The notes: generated by a model from the letters alone, not told the origin. A DNA stretch of 64,000 nt from CAZDDI01 sp964504195 (GCA_964504195.1 CAZDDI010000001.1:310001-374000); one strand, 5' to 3'. Shown: positions 50,195-60,054, numbered from the stretch's first letter. Translations and numbers: made by a program.

Positions 50195-50834
50195 GCAGTT
50201 GCGTATGCTCTCCCGCGCGTGACCAGCCACACGCCATGAAATCCTGACCCGCATAGCGCTCGTACTGCGTAAAACGTAATGCGTAAAGAAGATGGCGGTT
50301 CTAGGTTCTATAAAACTCTGAGATTTTCATGGAAATTGCTCATTAACCGGTGGTTCACCAGCGATTGGATGAAAATGTAGCGCGAACTGTCAGCGCATAG
50401 ATGCGCCGTTCGCAGCTACGCGAAGCAGACGCTTCGCACCACACCGGTTTTGATTCGCCATTCGCCATTTTCAGAGGAGTTTCCATGTTGGTATCCACAC
50501 CAACGATAAATGAAAATCGTGGCACGTTTGCCGCTGACGGGTTTCGAGATTTGCCATTCGCCATTCGCAATTTTCAGAGGAGTTTCCATGCGCCTTTGGC
50601 GCACCAACAATGATGAAAATGTAGCGCGAACTGTCAGTTCGCGCGCGCGAAGCAGACGCTTCGCGTTACAGCTATTTTCGAAGGAGTCTCCACGAACCAG
50701 GCTCACCAACGATGAATTAGAATGCGGGGAACTGGCGTTCCCCTTAGAGCTAGGCTGCTCAGAGCGGATCGCCAGATCCGCGACCAGGTTAAATTCAGAA
50801 ATTAGCCATTCGCCATTTCCTCAGGAGGTATGAC
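50195..50834 (+). repeat. 640-bp spacer of repeated cassettes
   Basis: No convincing gene. Three imperfect copies of a roughly 100-165 bp cassette follow one another (about 50323-50488, 50489-50592, 50593-50700). Each has ACCAACGATnAATGAAAATnTAGC-like text, AGCGCGAACTGTCAG in two, GAAGCAGACGCTTCGC in two, ATTCGCCATTCGC heptads, and ends with TTTTCAGAGGAGTTTCCATG or TTTTCGAAGGAGTCTCCACG. Each end carries a ribosome-binding-like GAGGAG plus ATG in two copies, yet frames are short. Confidence 0.72.
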
Positions 50835-51752
50835 ATGGAAGTGCTTGGTATGCTGTTTTGTTCATCCATAGGCTTGATATTTCTAGCGTGCTGTGGCCTG
50901 ATTTTGCTGTTCATGACCATCCGCATTATCCCGGACTATCGCCGGCTGGTGGTATTCCGCTTGGGCCGCTGTGTAGGAGCGAAAGGGCCGGGCTTTGTTA
51001 TTCTGATTCCCTTCGTGGATCGCGGCGTCATGGTAGACTTGCGCGAAGTCTACTTTGATGTGCAACCACAGACCTGCATCACGGCCGATAATGCCTCGGT
51101 CTCGATTGACTTCCTCGTTTACGACAAAGTCATTGATCCGATACGCAGTGTCTTGGAAGTGGAAGACTTCACCGGCGCGGCGCGGGGATTGGCGATTACC
51201 ACCCTGCGCGCGGTGGTGGGCGCGATGGCGCTGGACGATGTGCTCTCCAAGCGCGACGAGATCAACCGTGTGCTGCACGAGAAGCTCGATGATGTGACCG
51301 ACCGCTGGGGCATCCGCGTTATGGCTGTCGAAATCCGCGAAGTGGTGCCGCCGCGCGATATCGCCGAGGCGATGACCCGGCAGATGGCCGCCGAGCGCAA
51401 TCGCCGCGCGACGGTCACACAAGCCAATGGGCAGCGGGAAGCCGCTATTACCGTTGCCGAAGGCGATAAACAGGCCGCCATCCTCAAAGCTGAGGGCGAC
51501 CGGCAGGCGACCATTTTGCAGGCGGAAGGCGAGCGACAGGCTGCTATCCTACGCGCTGAAGGCTTTGCAACGGCCCTAGACGCAATCTACAAAGTAGCGC
51601 AAAACGTGGATAGCAAAACCCTCACCCTGCAATACCTGGAGGCGCTCAAGGCGCTCGGCGAGGGCGCAGCCACCAAGTTCATCATCCCCACCGAATTGCT
51701 GAACCTGGCGCAGCCGTTGACCGCGTTAGCACAGCAGGCACATCAGGAGTAG
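50835..51752 (+). CDS. Slipin (SPFH/Band 7 protein), copy 1
   Basis: 305 aa, start at 50835 after GGAGGTATGAC. N-terminal membrane helix (about 7-33), Band-7 domain (about 35-200: VVFRLGRCVGAKGPGFVILI, PQTCITADNASVSIDFLVYD, VLSKRDEINRVLHEKLD), then a coiled region with repeats of AAILKAEGDRQATILQAEG. It forms oligomers in the membrane and is usually encoded next to NfeD, as here. It is about 85-90% identical to copy 2 at 53276. Confidence 0.93.
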   Translation: MEVLGMLFCSSIGLIFLACCGLILLFMTIRIIPDYRRLVVFRLGRCVGAKGPGFVILIPFVDRGVMVDLREVYFDVQPQTCITADNASVSIDFLVYDKVIDPIRSVLEVEDFTGAARGLAITTLRAVVGAMALDDVLSKRDEINRVLHEKLDDVTDRWGIRVMAVEIREVVPPRDIAEAMTRQMAAERNRRATVTQANGQREAAITVAEGDKQAAILKAEGDRQATILQAEGERQAAILRAEGFATALDAIYKVAQNVDSKTLTLQYLEALKALGEGAATKFIIPTELLNLAQPLTALAQQAHQE

Positions 51753-51863
51753 CAGTAGGTAGCAAGTTGTAAGTAGCAGGCTACAAACAATCTGTTATCC
51801 TTCAAAATTCGCCATTCGCTATTCGCTATTTGAGATTTGTCATTCTCACAAAGGAGGTTGACC
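51753..51863 (+). repeat. Low-complexity spacer with heptad-like repeats
   Basis: Short words repeat: GTAGGTAGCAAGTTGTAAGTAGCAGG and ATTCGCCATTCGCTATTCGCTATTTG (7-bp steps; shown here as families, each word under 8 bases). It ends in the AAAGGAGGT site of the NfeD gene. Confidence 0.6.
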
Positions 51864-53207
51864 ATGAAGCGGCGTTGGTTGTTACTCTGGTTGGTAGTTG
51901 CATTGTGGGCCGCACCGCCGTTGCTGGCACAGGCAGCCACGGCACCAGTTGTCGTGCTGGAGATTGAAGGGGTTATCAACCCCTTCAGTGCGCGCTATTT
52001 GCAACGCGGTCTAGGGTTAGCGGAGCAGCGCGGGGCGCAGCTCGTCATCATCACGCTCGACACACCCGGCGGACTCGAAACTTCGATGCGTGAGATGGTG
52101 CAGGTGTTGTTGGATGCGCCCGTGCCTACGGTCGTCTATGTGACGCCCCAGGGTGCACGGGCGACCTCGGCAGGGCTGTTCGTACTGCTGGCGGCGGATG
52201 TAGCCGCGATGTCCCCGGCCACACACGTCGGCGCTGCGCATCCCGTGCCGCTGGGCGTGGAAATCAATGATGTGATGGAGGCGAAAGCTACGAGCGATGC
52301 AGCGGCGCTCGTGCGCAGTGTGGCTACGCAACGCGGGCGCAACGTTGAATGGGCCGAGCGCGCCGTGCGCGAAAGCCTCTCCGTCACCTCACTGGAAGCA
52401 CTCAACACCAACGTCATTGACCTGATTGCCGCAGATGTGTCCGATCTGCTCCGCCAGCTCGACGGGCGCGAGGTTGGCGGACGCACCCTGCGCACAGCAG
52501 GTGTCCAGCCCCAGTCGCAGTCCATGAACTTCAGCGAGAAGTTCTTCCACATCATCACCGAGCCGAACATCGCCTACCTGCTGCTCTCGTTGGGGACGCT
52601 GCTATTGCTGGCGGAGTTGGCCGATCCGGGCCTGAGCGTCCCCGGCGTGGGCGCGGTGGTGGCTTACATCCTCGCGTTCATGGCGTTAGGGAGCCTGCCC
52701 GTGAACTGGGCGGCTATCGCACTCCTGGCGCTCGCCATCGTTTTCTTCGTTGTGGGTTTGTTGACCGACACGGAGATTGTTGTTTCGGTGGCGGGCCTGG
52801 TACCGTTTGTCCTCGGCTCGCTGTTACTGTTTTCTCCGTTCACGCCCTCCTCACCCGCAGTACCGGTGCTGCGCGTCAATCCGTGGCTGATAGGGTTTAT
52901 GGCAATAGGAATCCTTGCGTTCAGCTTACTCGTACTCCGCGCTATCATCACCGCCAGCCGCTTACCGCCACAGGCCGGAGCACAACGACTCGTAGGAGCA
53001 GTCGGGCGCGCGCTTACCGACCTGGCCCCTACCGGACAAGTACGGGTGGACTTGCAAGACTGGAGTGCCGTGTCCATCAAGGGTGACATTCGCGCGGGCG
53101 AAGCTATCCGCGTAGATCACATCGCTGGCGTACGGTTGTATGTTGAATGGGCAGGGGAAACGGTAGACAGTAGACGGGAGACTGGAAACGGGAAGAGGCT
53201 GGGCTGA
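51864..53207 (+). CDS. nfeD: NfeD membrane serine protease (long form)
   Basis: 447 aa, start at 51864 after AAAGGAGGTTGACC. Signal peptide (1-25), ClpP-like protease domain (about 28-215) with nucleophile Ser102 in ARATSAG and general-base Lys141 in MEAKATSDA, four to five helices (about 235-365) and a C-terminal OB-like NfeD domain (about 375-445: GAVGRALTDLAPTGQVRVD). Long-form NfeD proteins cut the hydrophobic end of the partner slipin. Both flanking slipin genes are candidates. Confidence 0.93.
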   Translation: MKRRWLLLWLVVALWAAPPLLAQAATAPVVVLEIEGVINPFSARYLQRGLGLAEQRGAQLVIITLDTPGGLETSMREMVQVLLDAPVPTVVYVTPQGARATSAGLFVLLAADVAAMSPATHVGAAHPVPLGVEINDVMEAKATSDAAALVRSVATQRGRNVEWAERAVRESLSVTSLEALNTNVIDLIAADVSDLLRQLDGREVGGRTLRTAGVQPQSQSMNFSEKFFHIITEPNIAYLLLSLGTLLLLAELADPGLSVPGVGAVVAYILAFMALGSLPVNWAAIALLALAIVFFVVGLLTDTEIVVSVAGLVPFVLGSLLLFSPFTPSSPAVPVLRVNPWLIGFMAIGILAFSLLVLRAIITASRLPPQAGAQRLVGAVGRALTDLAPTGQVRVDLQDWSAVSIKGDIRAGEAIRVDHIAGVRLYVEWAGETVDSRRETGNGKRLG

Positions 53208-53275
53208 CGTCAACTGTGGCCTTTTCCAAAATCTAAAATCCAAAATCGTAAATCTAAAATCACAGGAGGTTTGAC

Positions 53276-54175
53276 ATGGAATGGTTAGTTGTAGTTGCAA
53301 TATTCCTCGGTTTGATTATCTTGACCTTTCTGTTAATGGCTGTCCGCATCATACCGGACTACCGGCGACTGGTAGTGTTCCGCATGGGGCGCTGTGTTGG
53401 AGCAAAAGGCCCGGGAATCATCTTGCTCATCCCCTTTGTAGATCAGGCCAGGATGGTAGATTTGCGCGAGGTGTACTTCGATGTGCCCCCGCAGACTTGC
53501 ATCACTGCCGATAACGCCTCGCTCTCGATTGACTTCCTGGTGTACGACAAGGTCATTGATCCGGTGCGCAGCGTCTTGGAAGTGGAAAACTTCACCGGCG
53601 CGGCGCGCGGACTGGCAATTACCACCCTGCGCGCGGTCGTGGGCGCGATGTCCCTGGACGATGTGCTGTCCAAACGCGATGAAATCAACCGCGTCCTGCA
53701 CGAGAAGCTCGACGATGTAACCGACCGCTGGGGTATCCGCGTCATGGCTGTCGAAATCCGCGAAGTAGTCCCGCCGCGCGACATCGCCGAGGCGATGACC
53801 CGCCAAATGGCGGCAGAGCGCAATCGTCGCGCGACGGTCACAGAGGCCAACGGGCAGCGGGAAGCTGCTATTACGGTTGCCGAAGGCGATAAGCAATCAG
53901 CCATCCTCAAAGCGGAAGGTGCGCGCCAGGCGACAATCCTGCAGGCTGAAGGTGATCGGCAATCTGCTGTTTTGCGCGCACAAGGTTTTGCGGTAGCGCT
54001 AGGCGAAATCCACAAGGTAGCGCAAGATGTGGACAGCAAAACGCTGACCCTGCAATACCTGGAGGCGCTCAAATCGCTCGGTGAGGGCGCAGCGACCAAG
54101 TTCGTCATCCCCACTGAGTTCCTCAATCTAGCACAACCCTTGACTGCGTTTGCCAAGCAATCGCACAAAGAGTAG
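53276..54175 (+). CDS. Slipin (SPFH/Band 7 protein), copy 2
   Basis: 299 aa, start at 53276 after GGAGGTTTGAC. It has the same domains as copy 1 and most residues agree; differences cluster in the N-terminal membrane segment and the coiled end. The duplication flanks nfeD symmetrically, which is unusual; most genomes have one slipin per nfeD. Confidence 0.93.
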   Translation: MEWLVVVAIFLGLIILTFLLMAVRIIPDYRRLVVFRMGRCVGAKGPGIILLIPFVDQARMVDLREVYFDVPPQTCITADNASLSIDFLVYDKVIDPVRSVLEVENFTGAARGLAITTLRAVVGAMSLDDVLSKRDEINRVLHEKLDDVTDRWGIRVMAVEIREVVPPRDIAEAMTRQMAAERNRRATVTEANGQREAAITVAEGDKQSAILKAEGARQATILQAEGDRQSAVLRAQGFAVALGEIHKVAQDVDSKTLTLQYLEALKSLGEGAATKFVIPTEFLNLAQPLTAFAKQSHKE

Positions 54176-54281
54176 GAAGTAAGAGAGTAATGGGTGATGG
54201 GGCCAAGTCGCAAGTAGCAGGCTGCAAGCAACAAGTTGCAAGCGACAAACCCATCACCCATTACCCACAAGGAGGTGAAAT
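54176..54281 (+). repeat. Low-complexity spacer
   Basis: GCAAGTAGCAGGCTGCAAG and related words (GCAAG, ACAAG, GCGAC) repeat, and CACCCATTACCCA occurs as an inverted partner of GTAATGGGTG (about 54186-54195 and 54252-54268), so the spacer can fold. It ends in GGAGGTGAAA, the site for the TTG start of the ATPase. Confidence 0.6.
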
Positions 54282-57032
54282 TTGACTATCGAACAAAAAA
54301 ACTGGCACACGCTTGATATTGAGGCGACCTTAACCGCACTCAATTCCAGCTCCAGCGGGCTAGAAATGACTGACGCCGAGCGCCGTTTGGTCGAGTTTGG
54401 CCCGAATGAGCTGGAAGGCGGCGAGAAGGTCAGTAAACTAAAAATTTTCCTGGCGCAGGTGAAAAATCCGCTTGTCTTTGTGTTGTTGGCGGCGGCGGTC
54501 ATTTCCCTGTTAGCCGGCAAAACCGCCGATGCGATTGTGATTGGCGTGGTCATCATTGTCAACTCCCTCATCGGCTTCTTCCAGGAGTATCAAGCCGAAC
54601 GGGCCTTAGAATCGTTGAAGGCACAAGCTGCGCCGGAGGCGGAGGTGGTGCGCGATTGTCCCGACGTGGGAGAGTGCATGGAAATGCGTATTCCCACCGC
54701 GGAAATCGTGCCCGGCGACATCATCTTGCTCGATGCGGGTGCGAAAGTTCCCGCCGACGCGCGACTCATCGAGGCGGCGAACCTCGAAGTGGAAGAAGCC
54801 ATGCTCACGGGCGAGTCGCTCTCCGTGCGCAAGACGCTCGAACCGCTGGAAGGCGCCGAACTGCCCATCGCCGAGCGCACTAATCTCGTCTATGGCGGCA
54901 CCATCATCACCAACGGGCGCGGGCGGGCAGTAGTCTATGCCACTGCCAAACAGACGGAGATGGGCAAGATCGCCACGCTCATCCAAGAGACCGAGAAGGC
55001 TGAATCGCCGCTGCAAAAGCAGACGCTCGACCTGGGCAAGAAGCTGGGCTTCTTCGCGCTGGCCGCCTCCATTCTTACGGTGCTGCTGGGCCTGATTCGC
55101 GGGATGGGACTGCAAGAGGTCTTCCTCTTCGCGCTGGCCTCCGCCGTCTCGGCTATCCCCGAAGGGCTACCGGCGGTGATGAGCATCACGCTGGCGGTGG
55201 GCGTCAACCGCATGGCGAAACGGAACGCCATCATCCGCAAGCTCTCCGCTGTAGATACCCTCGGCGCGGCGACAGTCATCTGCACAGACAAGACCGGCAC
55301 GCTCACCACCAATCAGATGACAGTGCAACAGTTAATGGCGGATGCGAAAACCATTCGCATTACCGGTGTGGGCTTTGCGCCCGAAGGCCGCTTCGAGCGC
55401 GATGGCAAGCCCTACGATCCCACCGCCACCCCCGACCTGCGCCTGGCGCTCCAAATCGGCGTGTTGTGTAATGATGCCCGGCTCGTCCGGCATCAGCAAG
55501 AGAGCGGCGGTTACAAGTGGGAGATTCGCGGCGACCCCACCGAAGGCGCGTTGATCGTGGCGGCAGCAAAAGCCGGTCAGTACAAAGAGCGTCTCGAATC
55601 GCACATGCACCGGATAGATGAACTCCCCTTCAATTCCGACACGAAGTTCATGGCAACGTTCCACAAAGGTAAGGAGGGCCAGGTCTGGGTCTTCGTCAAG
55701 GGCGCGCCGGAAACGATTCTCGAACGCTGCCCACAAATTGTGGAGAACAGTGTGGCGCGGGCGATGATAGAGGCCGACCAGGAGCACATCCTGGCGGAGA
55801 ACCATCGTATGGCAAGCGAAGCCTTGCGCGTGTTGGGTCTGGCATATCAAATTATCGCACCCGACGAGGTAGAAGCCTTCAAGGAGGCGCTCGAATACGG
55901 CCACGAGGCTCCCCTGATCTTCGTAGGGCTGGTCGGGATGATGGATCCGCCGCGCCCCGAAGTGCCGGAAGCCGTGGCACGGTGCAAGCGCGCGGGCATC
56001 CGCGTGATGATGGCGACCGGCGATCACAAAATCACCGGTGCAGCCATCGCCCGTGAGGTGGGCATCCTGGAAGGGGATGAGGAAGGCCGCGTACTGACCG
56101 GCCCTGACCTGCGCCGCATGAACGATGACGACCTCGATGCAGTCATCGAGAACATTGCGGTTTTCGCGCGCGTCGCGCCGGAGCACAAGCACCGCATCGT
56201 CGAATCGCTGCAACGGTTGGGCCATGTCGTCGCCATGACCGGCGATGGCGTCAACGACGCGCCCGCGCTGCAAGCCGCCCAAATCGGCGTGGCGATGGGC
56301 ATCACCGGCACCGATGTCACCAAAGAGACGGCAGAGATGGTGCTCACCGATGACAACTTCAACAGCATCGTCAACGCGGTGGAAGAGGGGCGTGTGGTGT
56401 TCCAGAACGTTCGCAAGGTGGTCAAGTATCTGGTCGCCACCAACTTCGGCGAGATTCTCACCATCCTCAGCTCGATCCTCATCTTCCCGGTGGGCAAGCT
56501 CATCTTCAACCCGGTGCAAATCCTCTGGGTCAACCTGGTGACGGATGGCCTACTCGATATCACCATCGCGCTCGAACCCAAAGAGGGCGATGTGATGGAA
56601 GAGCCGCCGCGCAAGGCGAACGCCCGCGTCATCAACACCGAAATCCTGCTGAACACCGTGTATGTGGCGATCTTCATGGCGTTGGGCGTGCTCTTCATGT
56701 TCGGGCGGGCCTCGCAGAATGGCGAGCTCATTCGGGCGCAGACCATCGCCTTCACCACGCTGGCGATGTACCAGGTCTTCAACGCGCTCAACGTGCGCTC
56801 GCGGGATAAGTCACTGTTCCAGATAGGGCCTTTCAGCAATCGTTATCTGCTGGGAGCGATTGCCATCTCCGTCGTGTTGCAAGTCTTGGCGACGCGCATC
56901 CCGCTATTGCAGACCGCACTCGGCACCGTCCCGCTCACCTGGGCGGACTGGGGGCTGATTACACTGGTCGCCAGCTCCATTTTCTTCGCGGATGAGCTAC
57001 GGAAGCTTGTGCAGCGACGAAGGCGGGCGTAG
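54282..57032 (+). CDS. P-type Ca2+-transporting ATPase (type IIA, PMR1/SERCA-like)
   Basis: 916 aa. TTG start at 54282 after GGAGGTGAAA. N-terminal cation-ATPase domain (EQKNWHTLDIEATLTALNSS), actuator MLTGESLSV, PEGLPAV at about 292-298, phosphorylation site CTDKTGTLT with Asp at about 336, nucleotide site FVKGAPE at about 470-476, hinge MTGDGVNDAPAL at about 650-661, and NLVTDGLLD in M6. Ten membrane helices. The PEGLP and N..TD motifs are those of Ca2+ pumps. It is placed within the hydrogenase operon. Confidence 0.93.
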   Translation: MTIEQKNWHTLDIEATLTALNSSSSGLEMTDAERRLVEFGPNELEGGEKVSKLKIFLAQVKNPLVFVLLAAAVISLLAGKTADAIVIGVVIIVNSLIGFFQEYQAERALESLKAQAAPEAEVVRDCPDVGECMEMRIPTAEIVPGDIILLDAGAKVPADARLIEAANLEVEEAMLTGESLSVRKTLEPLEGAELPIAERTNLVYGGTIITNGRGRAVVYATAKQTEMGKIATLIQETEKAESPLQKQTLDLGKKLGFFALAASILTVLLGLIRGMGLQEVFLFALASAVSAIPEGLPAVMSITLAVGVNRMAKRNAIIRKLSAVDTLGAATVICTDKTGTLTTNQMTVQQLMADAKTIRITGVGFAPEGRFERDGKPYDPTATPDLRLALQIGVLCNDARLVRHQQESGGYKWEIRGDPTEGALIVAAAKAGQYKERLESHMHRIDELPFNSDTKFMATFHKGKEGQVWVFVKGAPETILERCPQIVENSVARAMIEADQEHILAENHRMASEALRVLGLAYQIIAPDEVEAFKEALEYGHEAPLIFVGLVGMMDPPRPEVPEAVARCKRAGIRVMMATGDHKITGAAIAREVGILEGDEEGRVLTGPDLRRMNDDDLDAVIENIAVFARVAPEHKHRIVESLQRLGHVVAMTGDGVNDAPALQAAQIGVAMGITGTDVTKETAEMVLTDDNFNSIVNAVEEGRVVFQNVRKVVKYLVATNFGEILTILSSILIFPVGKLIFNPVQILWVNLVTDGLLDITIALEPKEGDVMEEPPRKANARVINTEILLNTVYVAIFMALGVLFMFGRASQNGELIRAQTIAFTTLAMYQVFNALNVRSRDKSLFQIGPFSNRYLLGAIAISVVLQVLATRIPLLQTALGTVPLTWADWGLITLVASSIFFADELRKLVQRRRRA

Positions 57033-57051
57033 GCAAAGAACTGAGAATTAG

Positions 57052-57107
57052 CCACGAATTTCACGAATATAGGTTACCATCTTCGTGTTAATTCGTGTAA
57101 TTCGTGG
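57052..57107 (+). repeat. Long inverted repeat (CCACGAAT family)
   Basis: CCACGAATTtCACGAAT (57052-57068) pairs with ATTCGTGtAATTCGTGG (57091-57107), 16 of 17 bp, loop 22 nt. It ends 5 nt before the AGGAG of the next gene. A shorter relative lies at 47342-47403. Confidence 0.8.
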
Positions 57108-57121
57108 CAAAGGAGTCCCCC

Positions 57122-58597
57122 ATGACCCTGGATACATTCTTACTCGAAGTGGTACTGGGCGCACCGATAGTGGCCGTGCTGCTGCTGGCCTTTTTGGGAG
57201 CGCGCTTGAGCCGTGCGGCGCAGACCATCGCTGCCGCCGCTTCCGTGTTGACGCTGGGCGCGGCGCTGGGTCTCAGCGCGATGCTCTATCGTGGCGCGGA
57301 TCCCACTATCGCCTTTGCCTGGATCCCGGCAGCCAACATCGAAGTGCGTCTGCATGTGGACTGGCTTACGCTGCCGTTTCTCGTCACCGAGGCAGCGGTC
57401 ACGCTGGCCGCCATCCTTTATAGCTGGGGCTATCATAAAACCGATACGCGCAGCAGCTATTTCTACGCGCTACTGTTGCTCTTTGGCGTGGGCATGTCCG
57501 GCACCACTCTGGCGGATGACCTCTTCCTGTTCTACGTCTTCTGGGAGCTGATGCTCATCGCCTCATGTGCGCTCATCCTTGTCTGGGGCGAGGGAGAACA
57601 GCGCGGCGCAGTGGCGCTCAAATACTTCATCTTCACGCATCTGGGATCGCTGATGGTGCTGGTGGGCTTGCTCGTGCTCTATGATGCGACCGGTACCGAC
57701 AGCCTCGTGGCGTTGCGTGCAGGCGGGTGGACGCTCGCGCCGGGGCTGGTGACTACGGTGTTGACCCTGTTCTTCATCGGCTTCAGTGTGAAGATGGCGA
57801 TCTTCCCCCTGCACCTGTGGCTACCCGATGCGCACACGGTCGCGCCGATGCCCGTCACCATCATGCTGGCAGCGGCGATGCTGAGCATGGGGACGTATGG
57901 TATCCTCCGCTACCCGTTCAGCCTATTCACCGTCGAGCAAATCGCTCCCTTCGCCCTGCCGCTGATGCTGGCCGGGCTGCTCTCAGAGGTCTATGGCGCG
58001 CTGATGGCGTTGGCGGAGAAGGACATCAAACGTATCATTGCCTACTCCAGCGTGAGCCAGATGGGGTACATCCTCTTTGGCTTGGGGACGCTCACCCGCA
58101 CGGGTATCGAGGGTGCAACGCTGCACGTCATCTACCACGCCATCGTCAAGGCGTTGCTCTTCATGGTAGCCGGTATCATCATCCGCACGACAGGCCGCCG
58201 CAATATCGAGGAGCTGGGCGGACTGGGGCGCGCCATGCCCTGGATAACGGGCTGCGCCGTCATCGGCGCGTTGGGCATCGCCGGGATGCCGCCGCTGGGT
58301 ATTTTCAACAGCGAATGGATGATCTTCTCCGGCGGTTTCCAGACCACACACATCCTCCTGTCTGTGCTAACGCTGTTCGCCTCACTGCTCACCGTCGTCT
58401 ATGCGCTGCGCTTTGTGGGGCGCATCTTCATCGGCGAGCTGCCAGTGGGCTTGACCCTGCACCCCATCCCGCGCCTGATGCTCGTTACTACAGTGGTGTT
58501 GACTGCGCTGCTCATCATCGAGGGACTGTTCCCCGCGCCACTGTTCGATTGGACGGCGCATGAAATCACACTGCTGTTGGGAGGCGCACTACCATGA
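57122..58597 (+). CDS. NuoL/M/N-type antiporter-like subunit 2
   Basis: 491 aa, start at 57122 after AGGAGTCCCCC. About 14 helices. Conserved FYVFWELMLIASCALIL (Glu of helix 5), SVKMAIFPLHLWLPDAH (Lys of helix 7) and RIIAYSSVSQMGYILFGLG show a complete ion channel of the MrpD/NuoM type. Overlaps the next gene by 4 bp (ATGA). Confidence 0.9.
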   Translation: MTLDTFLLEVVLGAPIVAVLLLAFLGARLSRAAQTIAAAASVLTLGAALGLSAMLYRGADPTIAFAWIPAANIEVRLHVDWLTLPFLVTEAAVTLAAILYSWGYHKTDTRSSYFYALLLLFGVGMSGTTLADDLFLFYVFWELMLIASCALILVWGEGEQRGAVALKYFIFTHLGSLMVLVGLLVLYDATGTDSLVALRAGGWTLAPGLVTTVLTLFFIGFSVKMAIFPLHLWLPDAHTVAPMPVTIMLAAAMLSMGTYGILRYPFSLFTVEQIAPFALPLMLAGLLSEVYGALMALAEKDIKRIIAYSSVSQMGYILFGLGTLTRTGIEGATLHVIYHAIVKALLFMVAGIIIRTTGRRNIEELGGLGRAMPWITGCAVIGALGIAGMPPLGIFNSEWMIFSGGFQTTHILLSVLTLFASLLTVVYALRFVGRIFIGELPVGLTLHPIPRLMLVTTVVLTALLIIEGLFPAPLFDWTAHEITLLLGGALP

Positions 58598-60054
58598 CTG
58601 GTTCGCTCTGGATTGCGCTGCCCCTGGCGTGGCTCTTCGGCGGCGCATTTACATTGACATTGCTAGGCCGCTGGCGGGGATTGGGTAACACTCACCTGGC
58701 AGGATTCACGGCGTTCGTTTGCGCAGTAGGCTTGCTCTTGCTAGTACCGCCGCTGGCGTTGTCCCGCGCTGCACTCCTTGCGGGCACTGCCCTACCCGCC
58801 TGGGGGACGCTCGGCGCGGGCGGCATTGTGCTACGCGCGACGCCCATCGCGCTGGTGGTGGGCGCGGTTGGCTTGGGACTGGGGGCGTGTATTGCGCTTT
58901 ACTCTGGGCGCTACATGTCCCGCGATCCGCGCTTTCGGGTGTACTATCCCCTGCTGCCGTTGATGTTGACCGGCATGTTGGGGATGCTGCTGACCACTGA
59001 TCTCTTCAACCTCTATTTGTTCTGCGAATTGATGAGTATCACAGCGTATGTGCTGGTGGCTTTCCGCCGTCAGAGCGATACCGCCATCGAGGCCGGGTTC
59101 AAGTACCTGATGATGGGCAGTGTGGGCACTCTGGTCATGCTGTTGGGGATAGCCTTTGTTTACCGAGAGACAGGGCAGTTGGCATTACCGCTGGCGACGG
59201 GGCAGCTGGGCCTGTGGCGGCGCGCGGGCATCGCGTGTTTCCTGGTCGGCCTGGGGCTGAAGAGCGGCATCGTACCATTGCACACCTGGCTGCCCGATGC
59301 CTACGGGCGCGCGCCCAGCAGCGTGAGCGCCTTGCTGTCGAGCGTCATCTCCAAAAGCACCCTGGTTGTGCTGATCCGGGTCACGCTGGAGCTGGGGTTG
59401 CCCGCTGCGGATTTGGGGCTGCTGTTGATTCTGTTCTCGCTCCTCAACATGACCCTGGGCAACGTGTTGGCGCTATCGCAACAGAACACCAAGCGGCTGC
59501 TGGCCTATTCCTCAGTGGCGCAGACCGGCTATATCATGTTTAGCCTGGGCGTGGGGCTGCGCTACGATCTGCCGGGCGCGCTCCAGGCAGGCTACTTCCT
59601 GCTAGTGGTTCATGCCGTGATGAAGGCGACGGCATTCTTGAGCAAGGGCGTCTGCCATTACTATTGCGACACCACACTGGTAACAGAGCTACGTGGGACG
59701 GGGCAACAGTTGCCCCTTGCCGCGCTAACCTTTGCACTGGCGTTGGCGGGGCTGGCGGGCGTGCCGCCGCTGGCAGGCTTCGTCAGCAAGTGGTTCATCC
59801 TCAGCGAAGGACTACATGCGGCGGATACGCTGGTCTATGTAGGGTTGGGCATTTTCCTGCTCAACAGTTTAGTGGCATTAGCCTATTATTTACCGCTGAT
59901 TGTGCAGCTGTTCATGCCTCTACCCGCAGAAACCCCCGGCGGCGCGCTGCGGATCATGATTTCGCCCTGGATGGCGATCCCGTTGTTGCTGCTGGGCGCG
60001 CTTATCGCGGCGATGGGTTTGTTCCCCGGCCCTTGGCTGGCCTGGGTGGGATGA
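58594..60054 (+). CDS. NuoL/M/N-type antiporter-like subunit 3
   Basis: 486 aa, about 14 helices. FCELMSITAYVLVAFR (Glu), GLKSGIVPLHTWLPDAYGRA (Lys) and RLLAYSSVAQTGYIMFSLG are complete. A pair of such subunits, as here, is found in MBX/Mrp-like and Hyf/Hyc-like complexes. Together with the copy at 48431 the operon codes for three possible ion paths. Confidence 0.9.
   Translation: MTGSLWIALPLAWLFGGAFTLTLLGRWRGLGNTHLAGFTAFVCAVGLLLLVPPLALSRAALLAGTALPAWGTLGAGGIVLRATPIALVVGAVGLGLGACIALYSGRYMSRDPRFRVYYPLLPLMLTGMLGMLLTTDLFNLYLFCELMSITAYVLVAFRRQSDTAIEAGFKYLMMGSVGTLVMLLGIAFVYRETGQLALPLATGQLGLWRRAGIACFLVGLGLKSGIVPLHTWLPDAYGRAPSSVSALLSSVISKSTLVVLIRVTLELGLPAADLGLLLILFSLLNMTLGNVLALSQQNTKRLLAYSSVAQTGYIMFSLGVGLRYDLPGALQAGYFLLVVHAVMKATAFLSKGVCHYYCDTTLVTELRGTGQQLPLAALTFALALAGLAGVPPLAGFVSKWFILSEGLHAADTLVYVGLGIFLLNSLVALAYYLPLIVQLFMPLPAETPGGALRIMISPWMAIPLLLLGALIAAMGLFPGPWLAWVG

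Noticed and set aside
55332..56519. 395-codon minus-strand frame inside the Ca2+ ATPase gene
   Set aside because: The plus strand encodes every motif of a P-type ATPase; the antisense protein is His/Arg-rich and without a family.
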